Source: Haliotispira sp965263485 (GTDB lineage: Bacteria > Spirochaetota > Spirochaetia > SP-2023). From it: DNA of 64,000 bases. The number at the start of each line of letters is the position of its first letter. Position 1 is the stretch's first letter. The stretch spans positions 310,001-374,000 of the forward strand of contig CBDHHO010000004.1 of NCBI GenBank assembly GCA_965263485.1, given 5' to 3'. Below, piece after piece: positions 36,455 to 45,499 of this stretch. Under the pieces are notes generated by a model that searched no databases, was not told the origin of the DNA, and saw only the letters and a list, made by a program, of their open reading frames with translations. The position numbers and the translations under genes were made by a program.

Positions 36455-37483
36455 ATGAAAAACTCATCATTTATATTACGCGTAATTTCTATATTTTTGA
36501 TCTTCAGTGGATTGTTTTATAGTTGCACCAAGCCGCAACAAGATGGGACGATAACCAGTTCTAGTCATTCTGATACATTGAATTCTGGCACGAAAGCCGC
36601 AGGAAAAACGCTGGGCTATTCAGCATATACCTTGAATGGTCCTTATTATGGTGCACTGTACCAAACTATCAAGCAAACAGCCGAAAATGCCGGAATGAAA
36701 TTTATTGGGCCGGACGCACAGATGGATTTTCAAAAACAAATCAGTGATGTGGAAGATCTCCTGACAAAAGGTGTGGATGTCTTGATTTTGAATCCATTGG
36801 AGCCAGCTTCTCTTAATCGTCTAACTAAGGAAGCAATGTCTTCCGGTATCCCTGTGATTGTAGTTGATAGTATGATTGATGATGGTGCGGATATAGTTTC
36901 TCAAGTTCTTGCAGATAACCCCAGTAATGGAGCCGGGCTGGGCCAGAAACTTGCAACTAAAATGAATTCGGCCAAGATTAAAATGGCTCTAATTAGTGGT
37001 AGACAAGGGAATCCCGTGGGGAAAGCGCGCAGGATGGGGTTGTTTTCAGGTTTGGTAGAGGCCCAGTTGCAACAAGATAATTCTTCTGATTATGAAATCC
37101 TTACCCAACTGTGGGGAGGTTGGGATGAGCAAGGTGGTGTGAATGCCATGGAAGATATCCTTGCTGGTTATCCTGAGGTCAATGTTATCTTTGCTGAGAA
37201 TGACTCAATGGCCTTAGGGGCAATCCGGGTATTGAAACAATCGGGGAAATTACAAGATATTGTAGTTGTTGGTTATGATGGAAATAAACAGGCATATGAT
37301 GCTATAAAATCTGGTGATATATTTGCTACGGCTCTAAATAATCCATTTTTAATGGGTGAAAAAGCTGTTTCCATTGGAATTGAATATTTGAATGGGAAAA
37401 GGAATTTCCCGAGGGCAAATCCTATTAGTGCAGGTGTCATTACAGCAGAAAATGTAGACGAATATTATAGCAAAGGGTTTTGA
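36455..37483 (+). CDS. RbsB-type sugar-binding lipoprotein
   Basis: 342 residues. Lipobox at FYSC (about residue 26), then a Peripla_BP_4 (ribose/galactose-type) fold: GKTLGYSAYTLNGPYYGALY, DVLILNPLEPASLNRLTKEA, PVIVVDSM, FAENDSMALGAIRVLK and DIVVVGYDG. It binds a monosaccharide for the adjacent ATPase and permease. GGAGGT lies 8 bases before the ATG. The gene and the two after it are noticeably AT-rich compared with the GC-rich genes upstream, suggesting separate origin. Confidence 0.9.
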   Translation: MKNSSFILRVISIFLIFSGLFYSCTKPQQDGTITSSSHSDTLNSGTKAAGKTLGYSAYTLNGPYYGALYQTIKQTAENAGMKFIGPDAQMDFQKQISDVEDLLTKGVDVLILNPLEPASLNRLTKEAMSSGIPVIVVDSMIDDGADIVSQVLADNPSNGAGLGQKLATKMNSAKIKMALISGRQGNPVGKARRMGLFSGLVEAQLQQDNSSDYEILTQLWGGWDEQGGVNAMEDILAGYPEVNVIFAENDSMALGAIRVLKQSGKLQDIVVVGYDGNKQAYDAIKSGDIFATALNNPFLMGEKAVSIGIEYLNGKRNFPRANPISAGVITAENVDEYYSKGF

Positions 37484-37605
37484 TATTTGTCTATGAATTT
37501 TACAGTTCTAAGTCAACGTAAATTGACTTGAAACTGATATTTTTGCAGGTTTTTTAAAATTATTTATAAAATTTGTATTTGTGGAAGAATTCTATTAGTG
37601 TTTGT

Positions 37606-39090
37606 ATGAATGATAATATACTCAATATTAAAGGTGTAACAAAACATTTTGGTGGTGTTACTGCGCTTTCAAATGTAGACTTAGATTTACAAAGAGGCGA
37701 GATATTGGCTTTGGTGGGAGAAAATGGAGCTGGGAAATCTACTCTGATGAAAATTCTTTCGGGTATTTATCAAAAAGATTCCGGGGAGATTTTACTCAAT
37801 GGTTCACCTGTCTGTATTAGAAATACAAAGCATAGTAAATTACTAGGTATTAGGATTATCTATCAAGAACTTGCAATTGCAAACGAACTGACCGTGATGG
37901 AGAATATTTTTCTGGGCTCTATTCCTTCTCTCTTAGGAATGGTCAAGTGGAAAACCATGCGGAAGAGAGCTAAGGAAATTCTACATGATTTTGGCATAGT
38001 TGTATCTCCAGATACAATGGCGGGGGAATTGAGTGTCGCTTACCAACAGCATATTGAAATTATCAAGGCCTTGGTCTGTGAATCTAAGATTCTTATCTTG
38101 GATGAGCCGACAGCTGTTTTATCGCAAAAAGATGTGGAAAGATTATTTGTAATTATCCGACAGATGAAGGCATGTGGTGTCAGCATCATTTATATATCCC
38201 ACAGGATGGATGAAATATTTCAGATATCAGACAGAATAGCAGTTTTAAAAGATGGTTTTAGCATGGGAAACTTAAATACCAAGGTGGCAACAAGAGAAGA
38301 AGTGATTACTCGGATGATTGGCAGGGAGTTAGGGGATTTGTACCCGGATAAATCTAAAAAAAATATAGGAAAGGATTTATTGACAGTAGAAGGATTATCT
38401 CTGAATAATAAATTAAAAAATATTTCTTTTTCCGTCCGAAGAGGTGAAATTTTTGGTTTAGCGGGTCTGGTAGGCAGTGGTAGGAGTCGTTTGGTAAAAG
38501 TGATATGTGGCCTGGAAAAGATGAATAAAGGTAATATTTATTTGAATGGAATAAAAATCAATAATGACAACCTCGGGCAAGCCATTCAAAACCGTTTTGG
38601 GTTAGTGCCTGAGAACCGCAAGGAGCAGGGTCTTTTTATTTCGCTGTCTGTCCTTGAGAATACAACTATTGGTATTAGAAAAAAAATTTCTAATTTTATG
38701 GGTTTTATAATAAGGAAAAAAGAGTTCTTATATGCCAAAAAAGCATTGAAAGAGTTTAGCACAAAATATGGGAAGCTCCGACACCCTGTTGACTCTTTGA
38801 GTGGGGGAAATCAGCAAAAGGTTGCTATTGCGAAATGGAGTCTTGTAGATCCTGAGATATTTATTTTTGATGAGCCTACCCGAGGGGTGGATGTGGGTGC
38901 CAAGGTGGAAATATACCAACTGATCGTACGCATGGCAGAACAAGGGAAGGCTATTGTCGTGATATCTTCTGAATTGCCTGAAATAATCGGTATTTGTGAT
39001 CGTGTAGGGATAATGAGTCGTGGGGAACTTGTTACAACACTGGATAGAGACGAATTATCAGAACACAGGATATTATCTTTTGCGGTATAA
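37606..39090 (+). CDS. RbsA/MglA-type sugar ABC transporter ATPase
   Basis: 494 residues with two fused nucleotide-binding domains. Domain 1 has GENGAGKST and ILDEPTAVLS; domain 2 has the degenerate Walker A GLVGSGRSR, signature LSGGNQQKVAIAKW and FDEPTRGVDVGAK. It energises monosaccharide import with the binding lipoprotein upstream and the permease downstream. The ATG at 37606 is preferred over an in-frame TTG at 37573, although its ribosome-binding site is weak. Confidence 0.93.
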   Translation: MNDNILNIKGVTKHFGGVTALSNVDLDLQRGEILALVGENGAGKSTLMKILSGIYQKDSGEILLNGSPVCIRNTKHSKLLGIRIIYQELAIANELTVMENIFLGSIPSLLGMVKWKTMRKRAKEILHDFGIVVSPDTMAGELSVAYQQHIEIIKALVCESKILILDEPTAVLSQKDVERLFVIIRQMKACGVSIIYISHRMDEIFQISDRIAVLKDGFSMGNLNTKVATREEVITRMIGRELGDLYPDKSKKNIGKDLLTVEGLSLNNKLKNISFSVRRGEIFGLAGLVGSGRSRLVKVICGLEKMNKGNIYLNGIKINNDNLGQAIQNRFGLVPENRKEQGLFISLSVLENTTIGIRKKISNFMGFIIRKKEFLYAKKALKEFSTKYGKLRHPVDSLSGGNQQKVAIAKWSLVDPEIFIFDEPTRGVDVGAKVEIYQLIVRMAEQGKAIVVISSELPEIIGICDRVGIMSRGELVTTLDRDELSEHRILSFAV

Positions 39091-39122
39091 TAATTTTATT
39101 ATAAAAATGAGAGGATTCTATT

Positions 39123-40124
39123 ATGAATAAAAAAATTATTATTATTACAAACCTAATACAAAAGTATAATACAGTATTTGTGTTTTTAATTATGCTATTA
39201 TTGGCATTTTTTCTTACGGATAATTTTTTCACTCAAAGAAATATTTTAAATATCACGCGTCAGATATCTACTCTGGGAGTCGTCTCATTAGGAATGTTGT
39301 TAATCATTTTGACTGGTGGAATTGATTTGTCTGTTGGTTCTGTAATGGCTGTCTCTGCTGTATTCTTTGCTTATTATAATCAATCGGCAGGTTTTGTTTC
39401 TGGTCTTCTCATGGCGTTGAGCATTTCTGTCATGCTGGGGGCAACTGTCGGTGGATTAGTTTCCAAAGCTCATTTAGCTCCGTTTGTTGCAACACTGGCA
39501 ATGATGACTATTGGGCGTGGTATTGCACTGAATTTTGTTCAAGGTAAACCTATTGTCATCGAAAATTCTCCGATCATAGATAAAATTGGTCAATCTAGTT
39601 TCCTTGATCTACCTATTCCATTCTATTTTATGCTTGGCACATATTTAATAGTTTCTTTTATCCTCAACTTTACGGTTTATGGTCGCTTGATACGTGCTAT
39701 TGGTTCCAATGAAGAGGCGGCTCATTTTGCTGGAATCAATACGAAGGCCTACATTTTTAGTGTATATGTCATTGCAGGTATCACAACTGGGATAGGTGGC
39801 ATTATGGCGTCCGCTCGCAGCGGAGTTGGATCGCCTGTACTGGCGGAAGGCTTTGAACTGGATGTTATAGCCGCTTGTGTTGTAGGAGGGGCATCTCTTA
39901 CAGGAGGGAAAGGTTCTGCTTGGCAAACTATCATGGGAGTGTTAATTCTAGGGATGATTTCCAATTTTATGAATCTACGAAATATCCCTGGCTATAATCA
40001 GATGATAGTCAAGGGGGCTATAATTATATTGGCTGTTCTCGGCCAGAATCTGAATTGGGAAACTCTTTTCAAGAAAATTATGTTGTTACTCTTCCAAATC
40101 AAAGCTAGGAAGGGGAACATATGA
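39123..40124 (+). CDS. RbsC-type sugar ABC transporter permease
   Basis: 333 residues, highly hydrophobic, of the RbsC/AraH branch (BPD_transp_2): LNITRQISTLGVVSLGMLLI, TGGIDLSVGSVMAVSA, GSNEEAAHFAGI and the C-terminal GGKGSAWQTIMGVLILGM. It makes the channel of the transporter encoded with 36455-39090. Its last 85 coding bases (40040-40124) are duplicated perfectly at 44080-44164. Confidence 0.93.
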   Translation: MNKKIIIITNLIQKYNTVFVFLIMLLLAFFLTDNFFTQRNILNITRQISTLGVVSLGMLLIILTGGIDLSVGSVMAVSAVFFAYYNQSAGFVSGLLMALSISVMLGATVGGLVSKAHLAPFVATLAMMTIGRGIALNFVQGKPIVIENSPIIDKIGQSSFLDLPIPFYFMLGTYLIVSFILNFTVYGRLIRAIGSNEEAAHFAGINTKAYIFSVYVIAGITTGIGGIMASARSGVGSPVLAEGFELDVIAACVVGGASLTGGKGSAWQTIMGVLILGMISNFMNLRNIPGYNQMIVKGAIIILAVLGQNLNWETLFKKIMLLLFQIKARKGNI

Positions 40125-40259
40125 TTGGGTGAATTTAAATTTTAAAAATAACACTTTGTGATATGGTTTTAGTTTTATCTTACCTTGGAGGTTATATTTA
40201 TGAAAAAGATTTTGTTTACAGGTATGCTTAGCCTGTTGTTGTTTGGCTCAGGCCTTTTT
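40040..40259. repeat. 220-bp perfect direct duplication, copy A
   Basis: Bases 40040-40259 are identical to 44080-44299. The unit contains the 3' end of the permease gene, the leader with GGAGGT, and the first 20 codons (signal peptide) of a binding-protein gene. Confidence 0.95.
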
Positions 40260-41171
40260 GTTTTATCTGCTAGGGGTGCTGGTACTAGTAGTGACAGTGG
40301 GGTAGTTAGGATCGGAGCCAGTTTGCTTACCCAGGCCCATCCATTCTACCAGGCTATACAAGATGCCATGAAACAGCGAGCCCAAGAGCAGAATGTTGAT
40401 TTGAGTGTGAATATCGCTGACCAGGATCTCAACAAGCAGATATCTCAGGTTGAAGACTTCATTACACAGCAAATGGATGTCATCATTCTGACCCCCGTTG
40501 ATTCTGAAGGCGTAAAAGGTGCTATTCTCAAAGCCCAGAATGCTGATATTCCTGTGATCACCGTAGATATTCAGGCCGAAGGTGTCGACGTGGCTAGTCA
40601 TATTGCCACCGATAATTATACCGGTGGCAAAATTGCAGCAGAGGCGATGGCACAGTATCTAAGTGGCAGTGGTACAATAGGACTGCTAACTTATCCGGAA
40701 GTTCAATCGGTTCGAGATCGTATTTCCGGCTTTAAAGAACAGGCTCAGCGTTACCCCCAATTACAGATTGTAACTGAGCTTCCCGGCAGGACCCGAGAAG
40801 AAGCAAAATCTGCCTCGGAAGATATGCTGACGGCCAACAAAGACTTGAGTGGGATCTTCGGCTTTGGCGATGATATGGCGATCGCCGCAACCAATACAAT
40901 TGCAGAACGCAGTGGCCAAACTATTGTCATTGGATTCGATGGACTGGAAGAAGCTAGGAATTTTGTGAACCAGGACAATGCTTTCCTTGCCGTTGTCAAA
41001 CAGGAACCAAGGCAAATGGGCAGCAAAGCCATTGACTTGGCGGTTGATCTTCATCAAGGAAAAAGCATTCCGAAGTTAGTGAATATTGTACCCAGCCTCT
41101 ATGCCCATCAAGTAGGAAATGTCCCACTTAATCTAGAAAGCTCTGACTTTGGCTTAAATCTCCAGCGCTGA
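40200..41171 (+). CDS. RbsB-type sugar-binding periplasmic protein
   Basis: 323 residues from the ATG at 40200. The signal peptide MKKILFTGMLSLLLFGSGLF has no lipobox Cys. The mature part is a Peripla_BP_4 protein: VRIGASLLTQAHPFYQAIQD, MDVIILTPVDSEGVKGAILK, PVITVDIQAEG, IATDNYTGGKIAAEAM, and FGFGDDMAIAATNTI. It supplies the ATPase and permease at 41287-43798. The first 20 codons are identical at nucleotide level to those of the unrelated binding protein at 44240. Confidence 0.92.
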   Translation: MKKILFTGMLSLLLFGSGLFVLSARGAGTSSDSGVVRIGASLLTQAHPFYQAIQDAMKQRAQEQNVDLSVNIADQDLNKQISQVEDFITQQMDVIILTPVDSEGVKGAILKAQNADIPVITVDIQAEGVDVASHIATDNYTGGKIAAEAMAQYLSGSGTIGLLTYPEVQSVRDRISGFKEQAQRYPQLQIVTELPGRTREEAKSASEDMLTANKDLSGIFGFGDDMAIAATNTIAERSGQTIVIGFDGLEEARNFVNQDNAFLAVVKQEPRQMGSKAIDLAVDLHQGKSIPKLVNIVPSLYAHQVGNVPLNLESSDFGLNLQR

Positions 41172-41286
41172 ATTTGGAAACTTGTTGAGTAATTCATAAT
41201 CATGATCTCAAGTCTTGCCTTACAGTTAAGCACAAAGGGAAGACTGGAGATCAAACCAGGAAATTCTCTGTAGACAAAATAGTAAC

Positions 41287-42792
41287 ATGAATAAAAGTTC
41301 TGAAATATTACTGTGCCTTGACCATGTGAGTAAATCCTTCCCAGGGGTAAGGGCATTGAACGATATTTCCTTTACGATTGCTGCGGGAACGGTGCACGGC
41401 CTGATCGGTGAGAATGGCGCAGGGAAATCTACTTTAATGAAAATATTATCAGGTTCCCTCTTAGTAGATGAAGGAACTATTTCTTTTGAAGGTAATTCTA
41501 TCACACTACATTCTGTCGCTGAAGCTCAGAATTTAGGCATTTCGATTGTTTACCAGGAATTAAGTCTTCTGAATAACCTGACTGTTGCCCAGAACCTGTT
41601 CGTCATGGATGAACCCACTACCTCACTGGGACTGATCGATGATAGCCAAATGCTCAAAGATGCTACTTCACTACTACAAGGTTTTGGTATTGATATTGAT
41701 CCCAGTTTATCCGTCAGTAGCTTGTCCATGACCCAGAAACAGCTGGTGGAAATTGCCAAGGTCGTTCGCAAACAGCAAAAGCTTATTATTCTAGACGAAC
41801 CGACATCATCTCTTGATGAGAGCGAAGTGCAGACTTTGTTTCAGATTATCCATACATTAAAGTCCAGAGGCACGACATTTATCTATATTTCGCATAAGAT
41901 GAAAGAAATTTTTTCGATTTGTGACTATATCAGTGTACTTCGAGATGGCCTGCACATCCGTACAGCGGCAATTTCCGAAGTGACAGAACGCGAATTAATT
42001 CCATTGATGGTGGGACGCCAGTTACAGAATGTATTCCCTGTACGCACGGGAAAACCATCAAATGAAGTGCTCCTTTCGTGCCGGGCAATCAGTAGCTTAG
42101 TTTACCACAATATTACGTTCGATTTGTACAAAGGGGAGATTTTGGGACTTTATGGTTTAATAGGAGCTGGTAGGACGGAGATTGCTAAAGGCTTGTTTGG
42201 CCTGATTCCGCACCAGTCTGGAGAGATTTTGATTCACGATCAGCCTGTAAGAATTCAGTCTCCGCAAGATGCCATTTCAAATGGGCTTGCCTTCATCAGT
42301 GAGAATCGTAAAGAGGAAGGTCTGGTCGTTCCTTTTAGCGTGATTCGCAATATCTCAATGGCTAATTTACTCAAAATTTTGCAAAGACATTTTATTCAGC
42401 AGAAACTGGAAAATGCACTGGCTAGTGATTATATCTCACAACTGAATATTAAAGTTTCCGATCCAAGGCAGGCAGTGGGCTCATTGAGCGGAGGCAATCA
42501 GCAGAAAGTGGTGCTGGCCAAGTGGTTCGCCACCAAGCCCGACATTATTATTCTAGATGAACCAACACGTGGTATCGACATTAATGCTAAAAGCCAAGTG
42601 TACAAAATTATTGCTGAGATGGCCAGACGAGGAGCGGCGATTCTTTTCATATCTTCTGAGTTGCCCGAAATTCTGAATCTTTCCGACCGCATCTTACTGG
42701 TCAAAGACCAGCAAATTCATTACGAATTCCAACATACTAATCATTTGTCAGAAACAGACGTAATAGAAAAACTATTTTACGAGGTATCCTGA
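41287..42792 (+). CDS. RbsA/MglA-type sugar ABC transporter ATPase
   Basis: 501 residues with tandem ATPase domains. The first has GENGAGKST and ILDEPTSSLDESEV; the second has GLIGAGRTE, LSGGNQQKVVLAKWF and LDEPTRGIDINAKS. It is a second, distinct transporter ATPase, less AT-rich than the one at 37606. The permease follows after 4 bases. Confidence 0.93.
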   Translation: MNKSSEILLCLDHVSKSFPGVRALNDISFTIAAGTVHGLIGENGAGKSTLMKILSGSLLVDEGTISFEGNSITLHSVAEAQNLGISIVYQELSLLNNLTVAQNLFVMDEPTTSLGLIDDSQMLKDATSLLQGFGIDIDPSLSVSSLSMTQKQLVEIAKVVRKQQKLIILDEPTSSLDESEVQTLFQIIHTLKSRGTTFIYISHKMKEIFSICDYISVLRDGLHIRTAAISEVTERELIPLMVGRQLQNVFPVRTGKPSNEVLLSCRAISSLVYHNITFDLYKGEILGLYGLIGAGRTEIAKGLFGLIPHQSGEILIHDQPVRIQSPQDAISNGLAFISENRKEEGLVVPFSVIRNISMANLLKILQRHFIQQKLENALASDYISQLNIKVSDPRQAVGSLSGGNQQKVVLAKWFATKPDIIILDEPTRGIDINAKSQVYKIIAEMARRGAAILFISSELPEILNLSDRILLVKDQQIHYEFQHTNHLSETDVIEKLFYEVS

Positions 42793-42796
42793 GACA

Positions 42797-43798
42797 ATGC
42801 ATAATCTGAGCAACCAAAACAAGCGAAATAAACAGAACAGGCGAATTGGATCTCTGGGTGGCATCAGCATTGCCTTGTTATTCTTGTTGCTCATATTCTC
42901 ACTTTTAAGCCCTTATTTTTTAACAGTTAATAATATTATTAACGTTCTACATCAGACATCTATTATCGCCCTGACTGGGTTCGGTATGACCTTTGTTTTA
43001 ATTATTGCCGGGATCGATCTATCTATTGGTTCCATCATTGCTTTTGTCGGTATCATCTTTTCCGTAACCGTTGAAATTTCTGGCAGTATATTGTTTGCAA
43101 TGATTGCTGGTCTGACAGCGGGAATTTTGTTTGGTCTGTTGAACGGAATTTTGATCTCAAAACTAAGCGTTCCGGCCTTTATTGTCACTTTATCCACCAT
43201 GGGGATTTTCCGTGGCTTGACTTATTCAATTACGAATTCCAAACCTGTGCCTATCGAGAATCCGCTGGCGTTGTTTTTGGGGAATGGGAAATTATTTTAC
43301 ATCCCCCTATCTATTTATATTGTTATTATTTCTTTGCTAGTTTGCAATGTCTTGCTCGAAAAAACCCGCTTTGGTAGACAGGCTCGAATCATTGGTGGTA
43401 ACCGCGAAGCCGCACGCTATATCGGTGTCAATATTCCTCGGGTTGAAATTACAATCTATGCTCTTTCGGGTTCTCTGTGCGCCATCAGTGGCATTCTACT
43501 CGCCTCTCGACTCTATTCCGCACAGCCCAACGTAGCTCAGGGATATGAACTGGATGCGATTGCCGCCGCAGTGCTGGGAGGTACCAGTCTTTCCGGTGGA
43601 GTGGGTTCTATTACGGGCACTTTTATCGGAGCTTTCATTATCGGAATTATTAATAATGGAATGAATTTACTAAAGGTACCGTATTTTTATCAGCTCATTA
43701 TCAAAGGAGTTATTATCATTCTGGCTGTCTATGTAGATATCCAGAACAAGAACAAATCCTTGTCCATCAAAAGAACGAAACCTGTTGAACCCAAATGA
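42797..43798 (+). CDS. RbsC-type sugar ABC transporter permease
   Basis: 333 residues of the RbsC family: NVLHQTSIIALTGFGMTFVL, AGIDLSIGSIIAFVG, GGNREAARYIGVNI, and LGGTSLSGGVGSITGTFIGA. It completes the second ribose-type transporter. The gene is followed by a truncated SDR copy rather than by catabolic genes. Confidence 0.93.
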   Translation: MHNLSNQNKRNKQNRRIGSLGGISIALLFLLLIFSLLSPYFLTVNNIINVLHQTSIIALTGFGMTFVLIIAGIDLSIGSIIAFVGIIFSVTVEISGSILFAMIAGLTAGILFGLLNGILISKLSVPAFIVTLSTMGIFRGLTYSITNSKPVPIENPLALFLGNGKLFYIPLSIYIVIISLLVCNVLLEKTRFGRQARIIGGNREAARYIGVNIPRVEITIYALSGSLCAISGILLASRLYSAQPNVAQGYELDAIAAAVLGGTSLSGGVGSITGTFIGAFIIGIINNGMNLLKVPYFYQLIIKGVIIILAVYVDIQNKNKSLSIKRTKPVEPK

Positions 43799-43870
43799 TA
43801 ATGTCCTCATCAAGACGGAATAGAAATGTCTCCATTCGACAAACAAAAAATAGCTACATGATAGTAAAAT

Positions 43871-44090
43871 AGGAGACCCATATGAATGATTTGAAAAACC
43901 TGAACGCCTATATTACCGGCGGCTCCCGAGGCATTGGCAAAGTTATCGCAACCCAACTGGCGCAAAGTGGTGTTAATATTGCTATTATCAGCCGCAATCA
44001 AAGTGAATCTGGGGAACTTGCCGCACAACTCCAGCGGGACTATGGAGTTCAAACCTGGTCCTTTGCGACAGATGTAAGCCGGCCAGAATC
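43871..44090. repeat. near-identical duplication of the SDR gene 5' end
   Basis: Bases 43871-44090 match 51159-51378 with only three mismatches visible (in codons 3, 6 and 7). The copy stops at the joint where the 220-bp leader duplication begins. Confidence 0.93.
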
Positions 44091-44148
44091 TGAATTGGGA
44101 AACTCTTTTCAAGAAAATTATGTTGTTACTCTTCCAAATCAAAGCTAG
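43882..44148 (+). pseudogene. truncated, chimeric SDR copy
   Basis: The first 69 codons copy the SDR gene at 51170-51928 (TGGSRGIGKVIATQLAQSG). At CGGCCAGAATC (44080-44090) the sequence switches to the 3' end of an RbsC-type permease gene read out of frame, giving an unrelated tail of about 18 residues (ELGNSFQENYVVTLPNQS). The catalytic Tyr and Lys are lost, so the product cannot be an active dehydrogenase. The NAD-binding glycine motif is still encoded. Confidence 0.92.
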
Positions 44149-44299
44149 GAAGGGGAACATATGATTGGGTGAATTTAAATTTTAAAAATAACACTTTGTG
44201 ATATGGTTTTAGTTTTATCTTACCTTGGAGGTTATATTTATGAAAAAGATTTTGTTTACAGGTATGCTTAGCCTGTTGTTGTTTGGCTCAGGCCTTTTT
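44080..44299. repeat. 220-bp perfect direct duplication, copy B
   Basis: Identical to 40040-40259. Its first 11 bases (CGGCCAGAATC) are shared by the SDR copy and mark the recombination joint. Confidence 0.95.
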
Positions 44300-45499
44300 A
44301 TTTTATCTGCCAGGGGTTCCAGTTCTGAGGCCGGAGGGAAAGTTATCCTTGAATTCCCTACCTGGCAGGCAGAGGAGGGTGGTTTTGCGGAGTTTTGGAA
44401 GAAAATGGTCGCTAAATTTGAGAAAAGAGAGCCCAATGTTGAAATTAATCTGTATCAGATATCTTTCGGGCAATTTCACGATACGTTGACTACCCGGTAT
44501 TCGGCAGGAGATCCGCCGGATATTACTCATATCGCATCGCGTTTTCTTGCGCAGTTTACGGCACAAAAATGGTTTGAACCCTTGGATTCCAGGTTCGCGG
44601 GAACAGATATCCTCAACAACTGGACGCCCTTGCAAAGCTCCATGGAGATTGGAGGCAAGCAGATGGGCTTGCTGATTATGGGCTACGGGTATGTGTTTTA
44701 TTACAATGAAAAAATACTGAATGATGCTGGGGTAAAGGTGCCAACAAACCGGAGTGAGCTGCTTGAGGCGGCAAAGAAAATCGACTCGATGGGCTACAAT
44801 GATATTAAAGCCTATGGACTGACGACACAGCAACACCCTAATGTTTATCAGGAATTCAGCAGTTTTGCCACAGGGGAAGGGGCAGAGCTGATTGTCAATG
44901 GTCAATACAATCTCAGCAGTGCGCCCGTAATTCAGGCCGCAGATGACTATCGCACGATGGCTTCATATGCACCGAAAGGGCTGACGACTGCCATGGTTCG
45001 CCAGAACTTCATTGACGGAAAGATTGCCATGATGATGGATGGGCCCTGGGTGATGGCCCTCCTGGACAAGGCCTCGGACGATATTCGTCCCTACCTCAAG
45101 AGTACTCGTCCCCCCTTTGCCCGCGTGCCGGGTTCAATCAGCAACAGCCTGCACATGGCTGCCGGGCTCCCGGAAGAAAAAAAGCAGCTTGTCTGGGAAT
45201 TTATCCAAATGGTAGCAGAACCTGAGAACCAGTTGCAGTACACCTTGCTGACCCGTTCCCCCACTCCCAGAGCCGGCATGGCTGATAGCCTCGATTCACC
45301 TGAACTGACACTGGTCAACAATTTAGCATCTGAGGCTGTAAACGTTTTACCGGATTCGGAGAATCTCATGATACAGTATTCAAAATATACGAATACTTGG
45401 GTCGATTCCCTGCTCCAGCTTCAAACATCAGATGAATCGACGACTCGCGTCTTTCAGGAGTTGGAAACCAAACTCGACAAAGCGGGGCTGAAACCTTGA
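44240..45499 (+). CDS. sugar-binding periplasmic protein (SBP_bac_1 family)
   Basis: 419 residues. The signal peptide MKKILFTGMLSLLLFGSGLF is the same as in the RbsB-type protein at 40200. The mature part belongs to a different fold family, extracellular solute-binding family 1 (MalE/UgpB-like): KVILEFPTWQAEEGGFAEFW, YSAGDPPDITHIASRF, NEKILNDAGVKVPTNRSELL, DGKIAMMMDGPWVMALL. It feeds the two MalFG-type permeases that follow and overlaps the first by 4 bases. Confidence 0.93.
   Translation: MKKILFTGMLSLLLFGSGLFILSARGSSSEAGGKVILEFPTWQAEEGGFAEFWKKMVAKFEKREPNVEINLYQISFGQFHDTLTTRYSAGDPPDITHIASRFLAQFTAQKWFEPLDSRFAGTDILNNWTPLQSSMEIGGKQMGLLIMGYGYVFYYNEKILNDAGVKVPTNRSELLEAAKKIDSMGYNDIKAYGLTTQQHPNVYQEFSSFATGEGAELIVNGQYNLSSAPVIQAADDYRTMASYAPKGLTTAMVRQNFIDGKIAMMMDGPWVMALLDKASDDIRPYLKSTRPPFARVPGSISNSLHMAAGLPEEKKQLVWEFIQMVAEPENQLQYTLLTRSPTPRAGMADSLDSPELTLVNNLASEAVNVLPDSENLMIQYSKYTNTWVDSLLQLQTSDESTTRVFQELETKLDKAGLKP

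Noticed and set aside
43882..44148. A functional small SDR
   Set aside because: It ends after the cofactor-binding half, lacks the catalytic Tyr and Lys, and has an out-of-frame permease tail.
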